Source: Oscillospiraceae bacterium
Lineage (GTDB): Bacteria; Bacillota; Clostridia; Oscillospirales; Oscillospiraceae
NCBI GenBank assembly: GCA_017461445.1
Contig: JAFTXW010000012.1
Location: forward strand, 59,944 to 123,943
DNA length: 64,000 nt
Direction: 5' to 3'
Shown in pieces: positions 26,795-34,502 of the stretch (within the stretch, counting starts at the first letter, position 1; every line of letters starts with the position of its first letter). The translations under genes were made by a program, and so were the position numbers. Under the pieces are notes generated by a model. It did no database searches. It saw nothing but the letters and a program-made list of their open reading frames with translations, and was not told the DNA's origin.

Positions 26795-28186
26795 ATGTCC
26801 GGTAAATCCCATTCTGTCCACCTGCCTGTGCCCAAGCGGGGCAAGGATGTGGACATGACGGAAGGAAACATCATCCGTCACATTATTCTGTTTGCGCTGC
26901 CGCTGCTGGTGGGCAATATCTTCCAGCAGCTGTACAACACCGTGGATACCTGGGTGGTGGGTAAGTTTGTCAGCAACGAGGCTTACGCCGCCGTGGGCAC
27001 CGTGGGCCCCATTATCAATATGCTCATCGGTTTCTTTATGGGCCTTTCTTCCGGTGCGGGCGTGGTCATCAGCCAGTATTACGGTGCGAAACGGTACGAC
27101 CAGGTGGAAAAAACCGTCCATACCGCCATCACCATGACCCTGATTTTGGGCGTGATCTTCACTGGCGTGGGCCTCGGCATGACACCCTTTATGCTGCGGC
27201 TGATGAAGACCCCGGAGAATGTGCTGCCAGAATCCACCGCCTATCTCACCATCTATTTCAGCGGCATTCTGGGTCTGATGCTCTATAACATCGGCGCGGG
27301 TATCCTCCGGGCGGTGGGCGATTCCCAGCGGCCCTTCTATTTCCTGGTGGTCTGTGCCATTATGAATACGGTGCTGGATCTGGTGTTCGTCCTGGCCTTT
27401 GATATGGGCGTTGAGGGTGTGGCGTTGGCTACGATCCTGTCCCAGGCAACCTCTGCAGTATTGGTGATGGCGACACTGCTGCGGACAGACGAGTGTATCA
27501 AGCTGCGCCTGCGCTCTCTGCGGCTCCATTGGGATATGCTGAAGAAGATCATCCGGGTGGGTATCCCCGCCGCCATCCAGATGGCGATCACCTCCTTCTC
27601 CAATATTTTTGTCCAGTCCTATATCAATTACTTCGGTGACAACTGTATGTCCGGCTGGACGACGTATGCCAAGGTTGACCAGCTGCTGTTCCTGCCCATG
27701 CAGTCCATTGCTCTGGCGTCCACCACCTTCGTGGGCCAGAACCTGGGCTGCAACCAGGTGGAGCGGGCCAGAAAGGGCGTCAGCCGCGCACTGTTCCTTG
27801 CCATTTGCAGCACCCTGATCCTGATGGTGCCGGTGCTGATTTTTGCCCCCAATATCGTGGCCTTCTTCAACGATAAGCCCGAGGTGGTGGAGTATGGCTC
27901 CCTGCTGCTGCGGTGGATGACCCCCTTCTATGTGCTGTGTTGCTTCAACCAGGTCTATTCCGGTGCCCTCCGGGGCGCGGGCAACAGCAAGGCCCCCATG
28001 GTCATTATGCTGACCTCCTTCGTGGTGTTCCGGCAGATCTACCTGTTCGCTATGTCCCAAATCTGCAACGAGATCATCCCCATCGCCATGAGCTACCCCG
28101 CAGGCTGGCTGCTGTGCAGTACGCTTACTGCCATCTATTACCATAAGGCCCAGCTGGGAAAGACCCGGTTGGTGGAGGACAGGTAA
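26795..28186 (+). CDS. MATE family efflux transporter (second)
   Basis: 463 residues, 12 helices, paralogous to the preceding MATE gene (shared LLVGNIFQQLYNTVDTWVVG opening and GAGVVISQYYGAK motif). The ATG at 26,795 has AGAAGGA seven bases upstream. The stop codon lies at the edge of a palindrome (TAATGTGTC / GACACATTA), directly followed by a repeat cluster. Confidence 0.9.
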   Translation: MSGKSHSVHLPVPKRGKDVDMTEGNIIRHIILFALPLLVGNIFQQLYNTVDTWVVGKFVSNEAYAAVGTVGPIINMLIGFFMGLSSGAGVVISQYYGAKRYDQVEKTVHTAITMTLILGVIFTGVGLGMTPFMLRLMKTPENVLPESTAYLTIYFSGILGLMLYNIGAGILRAVGDSQRPFYFLVVCAIMNTVLDLVFVLAFDMGVEGVALATILSQATSAVLVMATLLRTDECIKLRLRSLRLHWDMLKKIIRVGIPAAIQMAITSFSNIFVQSYINYFGDNCMSGWTTYAKVDQLLFLPMQSIALASTTFVGQNLGCNQVERARKGVSRALFLAICSTLILMVPVLIFAPNIVAFFNDKPEVVEYGSLLLRWMTPFYVLCCFNQVYSGALRGAGNSKAPMVIMLTSFVVFRQIYLFAMSQICNEIIPIAMSYPAGWLLCSTLTAIYYHKAQLGKTRLVEDR

Positions 28187-28209
28187 TGTGTCATCTGGAC
28201 ACATTACCT

Positions 28210-28400
28210 CGATATAAATCCCTTGCGGGATTTCCGATATACGCCTGCGGCGTTCGATATGTGCAAGCACTTGATATGCACTGCGGTGCGAGAGGGATTT
28301 ATAGCATATCGAATCCGCGAAGCGGATATATTTTCGCCCGGCGAAAATATCGGAAAATCCACCCGAAGAACCTCTATGGTTCATTTCGGGTGGATTTTCT
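28210..28400 (+). repeat. Palindrome-cluster repeat, copy 1 (with terminal hairpin)
   Basis: A chain of small hairpins separated by GATAT-type spacers: AAATCCC/GGGATTT, ACGCC/GGCGT, GTGC/GCAC, GCAC/GGTGC, ATCCGC/GCGGAT, TTTTCGCC/GGCGAAAA. It ends in a large hairpin, AAAATCCACCCGAA / TTCGGGTGGATTTT (28,353-28,400), which also serves as a terminator. The reverse complement is repeated at 30,403-30,630. Confidence 0.8.
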
Positions 28401-28411
28401 GATGTTTATAA

Positions 28412-28463
28412 TTAGATGAATATCTAAATAAATATTGACAAAATAAAAAGACTGATATATAAT
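28412..28463 (+). promoter_or_regulatory. Promoter and palindromic operator of the M29-ArsR cassette
   Basis: The perfect dyad TTAGAT-GAAT-ATCTAA (28,412-28,427) sits just upstream of a consensus promoter: TTGACA (28,435-28,440), 17 bases, TATAAT (28,458-28,463). ArsR-type regulators bind such short dyads, and the third gene of the cassette encodes one. Confidence 0.65.
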
Positions 28464-28485
28464 CAAAACATCGGAGGTGATACCC

Positions 28486-29517
28486 ATGGAAATGGAATAT
28501 GTGAAGAAAATTGTAAAGGCCAGCGGGATTCGACCTGGAGAGCGAGTGCTGGTGCATTTTTGGGGAGAGGACGGCCAGAAAGGGCTGGCAAACGCTTTTA
28601 TGTCTGCGGTGGCAGCACGGGGGGCAACGCCTATCTTTTTACAGCAGGCCCGGTCTGTAAACCGGGAAATTTTTGCAAACGCAGGGGAAGGATGCTTCCC
28701 GGAGAGTTACTTTGAGAGCCTTTCGGGATTTGATACGGTTCTGGATTTGTTTGCTTATCAGCCGATCATTCTGGGATATCCGCTGGAAGAGAAGCAGATG
28801 GCGTTGTACCGCCGCTATATTTCCAAACTGTTTGGGGCGTTGATGACAGCTAGGCGGTTCCTGCAGATTCGCCTGCCCATTGCAGAAAATGCGGAGGAAT
28901 CCGGGCTGGCACCGGAGGATTATATTGCCCGGATGGAGGCGGCTTATGGCATTGACTATGATGCGCTGCAAAGTGTCGGAGGAACCAGGATACGGGAACT
29001 GAACCGATACAACCATTATGTCCTGCACACCGGGGAGGGGAGCAGTCTTTGGTTTGACCTGACGGGCAGGCAGTGGCATCTGGATGCGGGTGATGGAGAC
29101 TGGCCCTGCGGAGAAGTCTACATTGCACCCCGGGAGGAAAAGACCGTCGGAAGTGTGTTCTTCCCGAAGCTGTTTATCGAGGATGTGGGCGTATTTGAAA
29201 ATGTGGTGCTTTACATCCGGGAGGGCAGGCTGGCGGATAGCAGCCATCCACAGGTCAGGGAGTTTATCGAAGGCTTGGCCCCGGAGGGCCGAGTGGTATG
29301 TGAGCTGGGACTGGGGCTGAATCCTGGTGTGAAAGACCTGTGCGGCTATACGGTGCTGGACGAAAAGATGGCGGGTACTTTCCATATTGCTATCGGTGCC
29401 AATAACATATTTGGTGGTGAAAACAAGGCGAACATGCACATAGATTTTGTGAATTCTGGCGCGTTTGTTCTTGCGCCGGAGAAGGAGACAGAAAATGAGA
29501 GTGAAGAAAATGAATGA
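28486..29517 (+). CDS. M29-type aminopeptidase
   Basis: 343 residues. The C-terminal half has the M29 (AmpS/AmpII) signature with its metal-binding Glu, His and Asp: CELGLGLNPGV, VLDEKMAGTFHIAIGAN, FGGENKANMHIDFV. It should release N-terminal amino acids in the cytoplasm. The start at 28,486 follows GGAGGTGAT. The N-terminal domain is divergent. It is the first gene of a three-gene cassette enclosed by inverted repeat copies. Confidence 0.75.
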   Translation: MEMEYVKKIVKASGIRPGERVLVHFWGEDGQKGLANAFMSAVAARGATPIFLQQARSVNREIFANAGEGCFPESYFESLSGFDTVLDLFAYQPIILGYPLEEKQMALYRRYISKLFGALMTARRFLQIRLPIAENAEESGLAPEDYIARMEAAYGIDYDALQSVGGTRIRELNRYNHYVLHTGEGSSLWFDLTGRQWHLDAGDGDWPCGEVYIAPREEKTVGSVFFPKLFIEDVGVFENVVLYIREGRLADSSHPQVREFIEGLAPEGRVVCELGLGLNPGVKDLCGYTVLDEKMAGTFHIAIGANNIFGGENKANMHIDFVNSGAFVLAPEKETENESEENE

Positions 29518-29851
29518 CTATTTTACATCCCAGATCGCGGCCTGCGCTGTGGAGGAGAAGCGTTTGGTGGGGCAGGAGCGAAAGGATGAGGCGGTGTTTG
29601 CCAAGATTCGTGGAAATGTGTTTGATATTTTTCGCACCGTACTTGCCGCAGGCGTGAAGGCAGTGGGGGAGGAGAAGGCGGTGGACTTCCTCCGGGAAAA
29701 GCTGGACGCCATTCCCCAAAGCTGGCAGACCGCCAAGGCTCAGGCGGAGACCCACGGACAGGTGGAAAAGGCCCACATAGAGGGCGTGAAGCTGGATGCC
29801 GTCCGGGAAATCCGGGAGACCCTTAGGGAGATTTGGAGGGAGGAAGCATGA
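29495..29851 (+). CDS. Hypothetical helical protein in the ArsR cassette
   Basis: 118 residues, charged and mostly helical, no recognised domain. It overlaps the peptidase gene by 23 bases and the ArsR gene by four (ATGA), with GAAGGAG before its ATG, so it is a real coupled gene. The partnership with the ArsR regulator suggests a regulatory accessory, but this is inference. Confidence 0.65.
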   Translation: MRVKKMNDYFTSQIAACAVEEKRLVGQERKDEAVFAKIRGNVFDIFRTVLAAGVKAVGEEKAVDFLREKLDAIPQSWQTAKAQAETHGQVEKAHIEGVKLDAVREIRETLREIWREEA

Positions 29852-30405
29852 GCGAGACCGAAGCCATCAAGCTGTTCAAATGCCTGGCCGACCGCTCCCG
29901 GCTTCAGATTTTAAAGTCTCTTGTGAAAGAGGATATGTATGTGGAGCGGCTGGCGGGGCGGCTGGATCTGACCCCGGCAACCATTTCCTTCCACCTGAAA
30001 AAGCTGGCGGACGCGGGGGCGGTGACCTCTTACCGCAGCCAGTATTACACCATGTATTCCCTGAAACGGGATGTGTTCCTGTCTCGGATCCTGGATATTA
30101 TCTGTGAGGAGTCCGACGAGGCGGCCCTCCAGGCCCGGCGGGAGGCAGAGTACCGCCAGCGGGTCATTGATTCCTTCTTTGAGTACGGCAGGCTGAAGTC
30201 CATCCCGGCCCAGCGGAAGAAGGAACGGATCATTCTGGAGGAGATCGCAAAGTCCTTCCAGCCTGGAATGGTCTACACCGAGCGGGAGGTCAACATCATC
30301 ATTGCCGATTTCCACGACGATTTCTGCACCATCCGCCGGGACATGATTGGCGAGGGCATCATGCAGCGGGAGAATGGGAAGTATTGGCTGGCGAAGGAGA
30401 AATAA
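29848..30405 (+). CDS. ArsR-family regulator with DUF2087 domain
   Basis: 185 residues. ArsR winged helix in residues 1-90 (LFKCLADRSRLQILKSLV, then LTPATISFHLKKL), without an obvious metal-binding Cys pair. The C-terminal segment (KKERIILEEIAKSFQPGMVY...) fits DUF2087, commonly fused to such regulators. It probably autoregulates through the dyad at 28,412. GGAGGGAGG precedes the ATG. Confidence 0.8.
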   Translation: MSETEAIKLFKCLADRSRLQILKSLVKEDMYVERLAGRLDLTPATISFHLKKLADAGAVTSYRSQYYTMYSLKRDVFLSRILDIICEESDEAALQARREAEYRQRVIDSFFEYGRLKSIPAQRKKERIILEEIAKSFQPGMVYTEREVNIIIADFHDDFCTIRRDMIGEGIMQRENGKYWLAKEK

Positions 30406-30630
30406 AAAATCCACCCTGGGAGACTGCGGAAGGTCTTCCCAGGGTGGAAATTTTTTTCGATATTTTTGCTTCGCAAAATCGATATATTTCCCTTGCGGGA
30501 AATTCGATATATCCGCGATCCGGATTCGATATGTTATAAATCCCTCTCGCACCGCAGTGCATATCGGGTGCGTATGCACATATCGAACGCCGCAGGCGTA
30601 TATCGAAAATCCTGCAAGGGATTTATATCG
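30403..30630 (-). repeat. Palindrome-cluster repeat, copy 2 (inverted)
   Basis: The reverse complement of copy 1 at 28,210. It has the same order of hairpins (AAATCCC.., ACGCC/GGCGT, GTGC/GCAC, GCAC/GGTGC, ATCCG/CGGAT), two extra ones (AATTTCCC/GGGAAAT, ATTTTGC/GCAAAAAT) and the same closing TCCACCC hairpin (30,406-30,452). The closing hairpin terminates the arsR cassette on the plus strand with a long T-run. The other end abuts the nifX-like stop codon. Confidence 0.8.
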
Positions 30631-30633
30631 ATG

Positions 30634-31017
30634 TTAATGGCAGCCGTGATTGCCACAGGTGTGGCCCTCACCGTGGTGGGAATCGTGATGGCTGCACCGG
30701 GCGCAGGGGTCGTAGTCCAGGGCGTTGGCAAGGAACAGCTCCACGGCTTCGTCCGCATCGCCGGAGCAGCCGCCGTAGATGGCGATCCCGGCCTCCGCCA
30801 GAGCGAACCGGGCACCGCTGCCAATGCCGCCGCAGATCAGGGCGTTGACACCCTCCCGGGCCAGCAGGCCTGCAAGTGCGCCATGACCGCTGCCGTTGGT
30901 GTAAAGCACCTGAGAGGACAGCAGTCTCCCGTTTTCCGCTTCGTAGATTTTGAAGGCGGCGGTATGGCCGAAGTGCTGGAAGATGTTCCCGTTTTCGTAG
31001 GTCACTGCGATCTTCAT
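30634..31017 (-). CDS. NifX/NifB-type dinitrogenase cofactor domain protein
   Basis: 127 residues. The domain (MKIAVTYENGNIFQHFGHTAAFKIYE, LICGGIGSGARFALAEAGI) is the small iron-molybdenum-cofactor-binding fold. The C terminus is rich in His and Cys (CARCSHHDSHHGEGHTCG), suggesting metal binding. No nif genes are nearby, so a general role in metal or Fe-S handling is more likely than nitrogen fixation. AAGGAGAG lies in the preceding gene's end, indicating coupling. Confidence 0.8.
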   Translation of the reverse strand: MKIAVTYENGNIFQHFGHTAAFKIYEAENGRLLSSQVLYTNGSGHGALAGLLAREGVNALICGGIGSGARFALAEAGIAIYGGCSGDADEAVELFLANALDYDPCARCSHHDSHHGEGHTCGNHGCH

Positions 31018-31018
31018 G

Positions 31019-31465
31019 TCAGCTCTCCTTACGCATATCCGCAGGAAGAGTACCCTCGCCGCCCATCAGGGCGGTCATTTCCTCAATGCGCTCCAGGGGG
31101 AAGGGGGGATTTGCCAGGGGCTTCATGGCGATGGACATGAGCTTCATGGGGTTGTCGTCTGCCAGCACCCGGTTGGAGCTGAGTTCACCGCAGCGGCGGC
31201 AGCGGTGGATGATGGCCCACTCACCCTTGTTGCGGACCCAGACGGCCACAGGCTCCATAACGCCGCCGCAGTCGGATTCCCGGTCACCGGGCTCAATATC
31301 CACATGGAGGCTGTGAAGGCAGTTAGGGCAGTGGTTCCGGTGGTCGGAGCCGGCTCCCGCAGGCACTACGGTACGGCCACAATTCTTGCAGGTAAAGGTC
31401 TCGTCGCAGGCATGGGTCTTGTAGTAGCCCTTTTCATACTGCTTGCGCTTATTTTCACGGTTCAT
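31019..31465 (-). CDS. RNHCP-domain zinc-ribbon protein
   Basis: 148 residues. A zinc ribbon FTCKNCGRTV...HCPNCLHSLH includes the namesake RNHCP motif; a second Cys pair is in HRCRRCGELSSNR. The family's function is unknown. GGAGG precedes the ATG. It forms an operon with the NifX-like gene. It is the last clear chromosomal gene before the integrative element. Confidence 0.8.
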   Translation of the reverse strand: MNRENKRKQYEKGYYKTHACDETFTCKNCGRTVVPAGAGSDHRNHCPNCLHSLHVDIEPGDRESDCGGVMEPVAVWVRNKGEWAIIHRCRRCGELSSNRVLADDNPMKLMSIAMKPLANPPFPLERIEEMTALMGGEGTLPADMRKES

Positions 31466-31498
31466 AGAAAGTCCTCCAGAATGTCAGATTCGGAAAGT

Positions 31499-31525
31499 CC
31501 CCGGTTCTTTGGAACCGGGGACAAT
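31499..31525 (-). terminator. Intrinsic terminator near the element boundary
   Basis: GTCCCCGGTTC / GAACCGGGGAC, followed on the minus strand by TTTCC. It directly follows the short open frame at 31,534-31,596 and would terminate transcription arriving from the right. Confidence 0.65.
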
Positions 31526-31533
31526 GTATTCGA

Positions 31534-31596
31534 TTAGTCCATGGGCTTCATGGTGGGGAAATGTTTCTCCCCAACATCGCACCTCTTCAGGTTCAT
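31534..31596 (-). pseudogene. Possible 3' remnant of a chromosomal gene at the insertion site
   Basis: A 20-codon open tail (MNLKRCDVGEKHFPTMKPMD) ends in TAA and is followed at once by a strong terminator, as at the end of a real gene. Upstream the frame is closed within two codons. This fits an element that entered the 3' end of a minus-strand gene, leaving the tail here. The gene was not identified, and it may be chance. Confidence 0.3.
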
Positions 31597-31666
31597 TCAT
31601 ATCCCTTCATTCGCTTTATTTTCCCCTATTCATACCCGGTCGTATTGATTCAGGAAAAATGCGAAG

Positions 31667-31706
31667 TTGTTGTCAAATTGTTGTCACAGCAGGATATTTG
31701 TTGTCA
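31667..31706. repeat. Three TTGTTGTCA direct repeats (possible integrase arm sites)
   Basis: TTGTTGTCA occurs at 31,667-31,675, 31,678-31,686 and 31,698-31,706, all in one orientation, 24 to 63 bases beyond the integrase stop codon. Tyrosine integrases of this group bind arm-type direct repeats near the element ends. Confidence 0.55.
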
Positions 31707-31729
31707 GACTCTCCGCGCGAGAACCCTTC

Positions 31730-32962
31730 TTAGAAGATATCCAGTTTTGACAGGTTTTCAAATGTTTGTTGCTTTTTGCGATCCGTAGCTTCGGCGTATA
31801 TGTCCATCGTGGTTTCAATGTTACGGTGGCCCATAATTGCCTGGATCACTTTCAAATTGGTTTCGTGTTCACAAAGCCTGGTGCAAAATGTGTGCCGGAG
31901 ATGGTGACAAGAAAAATCAGGAAGGATAATCGGATCTCGTCGCTCTCGTTTTGCTTTAACAACCTCTTCGGAATTGTAGCTATGAGAGATGCGCTTGATC
32001 GTTCGGTTAATGGTCTGAGGATTAGGAACTCCGCCATTTCGGTTAACAAACACAAATCCGGTCATTCCATCAATGACGGTCTGATTGAAGCCATTTTCTT
32101 CCTGCTCTTCTCGTTCCAGCATAAAGGCATCGTATACCGTATCAAGCATCGGAACGGTTCGAATACCAGCTTCGGTCTTTGGTTTTGAGATCTTTTGCAC
32201 TGATGTGCGGGAATCTCCCACAGGATAATAAACCATGCTGTGGTTAACACTGATGACCCTATTCTCAAAGTCAAGATCTTCCCAGCGCAGGCCCAGAGCT
32301 TCGCCGATGCGGCATCCAGTACCAAGCAGAACGGTAAACATGGGCCACCAGTGGTAATAAACCGGATGGTTGGCAATATACCCCATAAATGCCCGTTGCT
32401 GTTCAACGGTTAATGCTCTGCGGATACCTCTGGTTTTGTCTGTTTCTTTAGCGATCTCCTTCATGACACCATCGGAGGGATTCTTGCGAATGATTTCATC
32501 CCGAACCGCAAGCTGAAATGTCGGATGCAGCAGTGTATTGATATTATCCAGTGTGCTGAGTGCGAGCCCATCGTCGTTCAACAGGTAAAGATAGAACTGG
32601 AGGACATCGGAAAACTTTATCTCTGCAATCTTTTTCTTACCAAATGTTTCTCTGACATACCTGTCATACATGTATGTATAGTTACTGCGAGTGGTTTCTC
32701 TCAGTTTAAATTTGGTAGAAAGATAACGGTCAAATGTATCATTGACTGTGGCCTTACCGGCTACATACAGATCCAGACCATCCAGCTGATCCTTTACCAG
32801 CTGTTTTTCCTTTTCTCGAAGCTCAACCAAATCATTTGCGTATATGAATTTGCGCCGACCCAAAGGATCGGTGTACGTATACATATAACGCTTATCCGAA
32901 GCTCTTTGAACCTCACCCTTTCTAAGTGCTCTGCCCCGGTCATCTTTGCGTGCTTTTGCCAT
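31730..32962 (-). CDS. int: Tyrosine integrase, Tn916/Tn1549 type
   Basis: 410 residues. N-terminal arm-binding region with YTYTDPLGRRKFIYANDL, SAM-like core-binding domain (about 65-165), then catalytic domain with Arg in GTGCRIGEALGLRW, HLRHTFCTRL (H-x-x-R), GHRNIETTMDIYAEAT (His and nucleophile Tyr). All catalytic residues are present, so it should be active. AAGGAGG precedes the ATG. It lies at the element edge, transcribed outward, behind a ribbon-helix-helix gene and a strong promoter at 33,202-33,230. Confidence 0.95.
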   Translation of the reverse strand: MAKARKDDRGRALRKGEVQRASDKRYMYTYTDPLGRRKFIYANDLVELREKEKQLVKDQLDGLDLYVAGKATVNDTFDRYLSTKFKLRETTRSNYTYMYDRYVRETFGKKKIAEIKFSDVLQFYLYLLNDDGLALSTLDNINTLLHPTFQLAVRDEIIRKNPSDGVMKEIAKETDKTRGIRRALTVEQQRAFMGYIANHPVYYHWWPMFTVLLGTGCRIGEALGLRWEDLDFENRVISVNHSMVYYPVGDSRTSVQKISKPKTEAGIRTVPMLDTVYDAFMLEREEQEENGFNQTVIDGMTGFVFVNRNGGVPNPQTINRTIKRISHSYNSEEVVKAKRERRDPIILPDFSCHHLRHTFCTRLCEHETNLKVIQAIMGHRNIETTMDIYAEATDRKKQQTFENLSKLDIF

Positions 32963-33007
32963 GTAATTTCCTCCTTCATATGTTGATAAAGAAGGATTTC
33001 ATAGCAC

Positions 33008-33175
33008 TCATTCTTTTTTTGATAAGAACTTTTCCAAGCTTTGCAAGGCAACATCTGTCTTTGACAGGTTATGCTCGGCAGCATATTCAACGATTTTCTT
33101 GTACAGTTCCTCTGTCAGGCGAATTGTAATGGTCTTACGCTTTGCGCCTTCTTCCTTCGGTCGTCCAGTTCTCAT
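33008..33175 (-). CDS. Small ribbon-helix-helix DNA-binding protein
   Basis: 55 residues beginning MRTGRPKEEGAKRKTITIRL, the usual opening of RHH/CopG-like repressors (basic tail, then the DNA-contacting strand TITIRL, then two helices). GGAGGTAGCTG precedes the ATG. It lies 46 bases before int and shares its promoter, so it may repress int or aid excision. It is too short for common ORF cut-offs. Confidence 0.75.
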   Translation of the reverse strand: MRTGRPKEEGAKRKTITIRLTEELYKKIVEYAAEHNLSKTDVALQSLEKFLSKKE

Positions 33176-33201
33176 TGTACAGCTACCTCCGCATTACTTA
33201 G

Positions 33202-33230
33202 ATTATACTTATTGTAAGACAAAAAGTCAA
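33202..33230 (-). promoter_or_regulatory. Promoter of the RHH-int operon
   Basis: On the minus strand TTGACT (33,225-33,230) and TATAAT (33,202-33,207) with a 17-base spacer; the RHH start follows 27 bases later. Confidence 0.75.
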
Positions 33231-33276
33231 GTCCTTGTGCCAGAAATCCTGATAGTATGTTCGTGATTATATCCAT

Positions 33277-33486
33277 TCAGAACTCCCTGAAAGTTTCCAG
33301 ATATCGTTCGAAGAGTTCGCAATTAACTAATGCAACACCGTCTACCTTGTAAACGGCTTTTGCCTCTTTTGCAAGTGCTTGAAATTTGGTAAGCCCCAGG
33401 CTATATCTTTCTGCGCCTTCTTTATAACGTACAAATTTCTTTATGAATTGCTTTGTAGCAGCGACATCTTGACGTCCATAACCCAT
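33277..33486 (-). CDS. DUF6462-like small protein, putative excisionase
   Basis: 69 residues: GYGRQDVAATKQFIKKF..., then YSLGLTKFQALAKEAKAVYKVDGVALVN, a MerR/Xis-like winged-helix pattern in which a helix is followed by the 'VDGVALVN' wing seen in excisionase-like proteins next to integrases. TAGGAGGTGG precedes the ATG. Placement just upstream of int supports a role in excision. Confidence 0.65.
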   Translation of the reverse strand: MGYGRQDVAATKQFIKKFVRYKEGAERYSLGLTKFQALAKEAKAVYKVDGVALVNCELFERYLETFREF

Positions 33487-33548
33487 TTGGCCACCTCCTA
33501 TCAATGGGTATTATTTAAGAATAAAGAAATAATGATATATCCAGTTGA

Positions 33549-33804
33549 TGCCTGTGGCGAACAGGTCCATAGAAATTTCATCTCCCCGCCTTCACTATGG
33601 CCGGGCCGCGTTTTACGGAAGTACCATTGTACCTTTGCGGATCCTCGCGTTATATGGGTGCTACCCATATATAAGTGCTCATGGTTCTGATAGGCTGTCA
33701 GAAGGATAGCCGCTCCTCAACAAAGGGATGTATCAACTGGAAGGTATGAACTTTTCAAGGTGCAACGGGTGGGGGTAAGTCCCTCACTACTAAAGAGCCA
33801 TGAG
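33549..33804. ncRNA. Candidate structured RNA between xis-like gene and terminator
   Basis: In a 395-base coding gap the plus strand can form CCTGT/ACAGG (33,551-33,565), TATATGGGT/ACCCATATA (33,651-33,671), GGCT/AGCC (33,693-33,711) and GTGGGGG/CCCTCAC (33,769-33,787). The last two are enclosed by an 11-pair stem CTCATGGTTCT/AGAGCCATGAG (33,678-33,688 with 33,794-33,804). No good frame or known RNA family was recognised. The strand is uncertain. The style recalls the ends of IS605/TnpB-like elements, but no transposase remains. Confidence 0.45.
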
Positions 33805-33842
33805 TAAACTGCGTTTCTTATAAGTTTGGAAAAATTTAGCGT

Positions 33843-33878
33843 AAAAAATGCCCCCTGAGAAATTCCCAGGGGGCAGAG
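33843..33878 (-). terminator. Intrinsic terminator of the Orf7/Orf8-like operon
   Basis: TGCCCCCTGGGAA / TTCTCAGGGGGCA read on the minus strand, followed by TTTTTTA. Confidence 0.85.
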
Positions 33879-33881
33879 GAA

Positions 33882-34079
33882 TCAGAATGTGAACTTGTTG
33901 ATGTTAAGCGCAATATGTATCAGCAGATACTGATGAAGATCCTCATCGAAAGTATCCTTGATAAAAGAGTATTTACGGATCAACGGTGCATACAGTTGTA
34001 ATATCTGCTCCAGATCTTCATGCCTACCGGCAACAGCACCTTGCAGGACTGTTTCAAATTCTGCTTTATCCATTCTCAT
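33882..34079 (-). CDS. Orf8-like helix-turn-helix protein of conjugative elements
   Basis: 65 residues. FETVLQGAVAGRHEDLEQILQLYAPLIRKYS is the HTH_16-like pattern of Tn916 Orf8-type proteins. Its ATG overlaps the end of the sigma-like gene (TGATGAG...), so the two are coupled. The family accompanies Orf7 in regulating conjugative transposons. A second protein of this type is at 61,075. Confidence 0.7.
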   Translation of the reverse strand: MRMDKAEFETVLQGAVAGRHEDLEQILQLYAPLIRKYSFIKDTFDEDLHQYLLIHIALNINKFTF

Positions 34080-34491
34080 CAGCTCCTTCTGTTAATAAGT
34101 TTCGCAGCTTATCCAATGCCTGATGCTTAAACTGATATACGGAATTTGGGGAAATACACAGCAGTTTAGCAATTTCTTCTGAAGTCTTCTCTTCAACAAA
34201 AAGTAACCGTAAAACTTCACGGCGCATCAGAGTGAGTTCAGAAAAGGCTTTGGCGAGCCGCTCCTCTGCAAAGTCAAAATCATTTTTACTACGTTCGGTA
34301 TCAACGAAATAGTCGACTGGATCAGGAATGCTTTCTGATAGTCCTGCATCCAGCGGAATTACTTCAAGCTTTTGTGTATGTGTTTCCAGATACCGTGTTC
34401 TTGCGCGAATCAAGGTTGTGTTTAACCACATAGTAAACCGGGCTCGTAAATGATCGTTCCCGGAATATTGGCTCTCATCTTCATGGGCCAT
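34066..34491 (-). CDS. Sigma-70-like regulator (Tn916 Orf7-like)
   Basis: 141 residues. The C-terminal region 4 (FSELTLMRREVLRLLFVEEKTSEEIAKLLCISPNSVYQFKHQALDKL) is a sigma factor type helix-turn-helix; the N terminus has a short region-2-like segment (FTMWLNTTLIRARTRYLE). In Tn916-family elements such proteins switch on transfer genes. GGAGG precedes the ATG. A dyad lies 12-40 bases upstream. Confidence 0.75.
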   Translation of the reverse strand: MAHEDESQYSGNDHLRARFTMWLNTTLIRARTRYLETHTQKLEVIPLDAGLSESIPDPVDYFVDTERSKNDFDFAEERLAKAFSELTLMRREVLRLLFVEEKTSEEIAKLLCISPNSVYQFKHQALDKLRNLLTEGADENG

Positions 34492-34502
34492 ATTATTACC
34501 TC

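Noticed and set aside
25284-28384. Two long minus-strand frames opposite the MATE genes
   Set aside because: His/Gly/Asp-rich shadow frames; the plus-strand frames have clear MATE motifs, start sites and promoters.
28210-30630. CRISPR array
   Set aside because: The short repeats are palindromes of differing sequence with six-base spacers; no constant repeat with ~30-base spacers and no cas genes. No CRISPR array was seen elsewhere.
30634-31017. Nitrogen-fixation gene cluster
   Set aside because: Only a NifX-like small domain is present with no nif structural or assembly genes nearby; such domains are common outside nitrogen fixers.
31484-31600. 38-codon minus-strand frame overlapping the boundary
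   Set aside because: It contains a terminator hairpin inside and has no ribosome site; the 20-codon tail in another frame is a better explanation.
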